Positions 63,582-64,000 of a stretch of DNA of 64,000 nucleotides are shown here, in pieces. The stretch's first letter is position 1. Every line of letters begins with the position of its first letter. A model generated the notes under the pieces. The model did no database searches and was not told the origin of the DNA. It saw only the letters and a program-made list of their open reading frames with translations. Origin of the DNA: Thaumarchaeota archaeon SCGC AAA007-O23 (lineage in GTDB: Archaea; Thermoproteota; Nitrososphaeria; Nitrososphaerales; Nitrosopumilaceae); the NCBI GenBank assembly GCA_000402075.1, contig ARWO01000002.1, positions 24,073-88,072 of the forward strand, given 5' to 3'. Both the position numbers and the translations under genes were made by a program.

Positions 63582-64000
63582 TCAAATCTTATCTCGTTTT
63601 CTATATTTCACGTTTAATTCCTCATATGTTTTTTTGTCGCCAATATCTATGAATCCCTTTTTTACTAGTATACTGTTAACAGTTTTACGTTTAGACATTG
63701 CTTTTTTTATCGCGTAATTCATTCCATATTTTTTACCCTTGGGAATAAAGTTCAGCATACTAGGTTCCATAACATAGCAACCCATATTGATTTTTGATTT
63801 AATCTCAGGTTTTTCGTTCCAAGCTAACACTTTACCATTACTTTTAGTATCAATAACGCCATACCTGATGGATGTTTTGTGTTCGCAAAGACTCATTGTG
63901 GCCAATGATTTCTTTTTCTTATGAGCAGTTATCATCTTTCTAAGATTAAAATCGAATAGCGTGTCACCATAAACACAAACAAATGTATCATCGATGAACT
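63582..64000 (-). CDS. Sugar-phosphate nucleotidyltransferase, partial (cut by window end)
   Basis: The open frame continues beyond the window, so only the C-terminal 139 residues are seen. VCVYGDTLFDFNLRKMI, including the YGDT metal-binding Asp, and later AWNEKPEIKSKINMGCYVM are typical of NDP-sugar pyrophosphorylases. An ATG at 63935 is internal, not the start. The downstream GNAT gene suggests a role in nucleotide-sugar synthesis. Confidence 0.85.
   Translation of the reverse strand, partial: FIDDTFVCVYGDTLFDFNLRKMITAHKKKKSLATMSLCEHKTSIRYGVIDTKSNGKVLAWNEKPEIKSKINMGCYVMEPSMLNFIPKGKKYGMNYAIKKAMSKRKTVNSILVKKGFIDIGDKKTYEELNVKYRKRDKI

Overview
The window is chromosomal DNA of an AT-rich archaeon, most likely a marine-type Nitrososphaerota (Thaumarchaeota, Nitrosopumilus-like). 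The information-processing genes are archaeal: topoisomerase VI A and B, TFB, a TFE-beta/RPC39-like factor, aIF1A, aIF2-beta, aIF5A, SRP19, SRP54, Gar1, Pus10 and ribosomal proteins S8e, S24e and S27ae. Both tRNA genes carry introns at the canonical archaeal position. The assignment to this phylum is inference: it rests on the combination of ScpA/ScpB, split Suf genes, a fused siroheme decarboxylase, a DUF47-Pit pair and long HYR/RTX surface proteins. Genes are tightly packed, with many 4-bp overlaps and convergent 3' overlaps.

Layout. 0-5.5 kb: purine and pyrimidine enzymes (purA, pyrF), a Nudix hydrolase, uppS, and membrane proteins including DUF373. 5.7-10.5 kb: a translation and topoisomerase block (DUF5679, aIF2-beta, DUF424, aIF1A, KH protein, top6B, top6A). 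10.5-14.6 kb: RlmN, a membrane-anchored Hsp20-like protein, small regulators, and an adenine-salvage pair (MTA phosphorylase and Apt). 14.6-19 kb: a large exported Ig-like protein and a stand-alone OLD-family ATPase/TOPRIM nuclease. 19-20.6 kb: TFE-beta with a Lys-rich extension spread over three reading frames, then RlmE. 20.7-26.3 kb: a possible 29-aa membrane peptide, a two-gene ABC exporter, and a 1190-aa NHL/HYR/RTX exported protein. 26.4-28.7 kb: DUF47, Pit and aquaporin. 28.8-32.5 kb: hemL-hemC-cobA-hemD. 32.6-37.4 kb: sufB-sufD-sufS-sufU. 37.4-41.7 kb: pgk, a PAP2 phosphatase, two tiny genes, msrA, an OB-fold protein, tRNA-Leu and a DedA-like protein. 41.7-45.7 kb: hemB, hemA, a siroheme synthase N-domain protein, and a fused AhbA/AhbB-like decarboxylase. 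46-49.1 kb: aldo/keto reductase, DUF1802, a chlorite dismutase-like protein and sufC. 49.2-52.5 kb: tfb, gar1, srp19, rps8e, scpB, scpA. 52.5-64 kb: an alcohol dehydrogenase, tRNA-Tyr, aIF5A, Dph6, SRP54, Pus10, ribosomal proteins, a broken DUF309 gene, apgM, a broken GalT-like gene, a GNAT protein and a partial sugar nucleotidyltransferase.

How the genes work together. The two hem blocks supply a pathway from glutamyl-tRNA through uroporphyrinogen III and siroheme to didecarboxysiroheme, the entry to the alternative (Ahb) heme route. The split Suf genes build Fe-S clusters, which the predicted Fe-S winged-helix factor TFE-beta would need. DUF47 and Pit import phosphate. MTA phosphorylase releases adenine, which Apt reuses.

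The most notable pattern is a set of single-base contractions in A/T homopolymers. They break the TFE-beta extension twice, the DUF309 gene once and the GalT-like gene once, and a similar defect may affect the apgM start. All the clear cases have the same sign, one base missing. That points first to sequence under-calling; natural slippage or pseudogenes remain possible. I did not find a convincing new defence or mobile system. No insertion sequence, integrase, CRISPR array or rRNA was seen.
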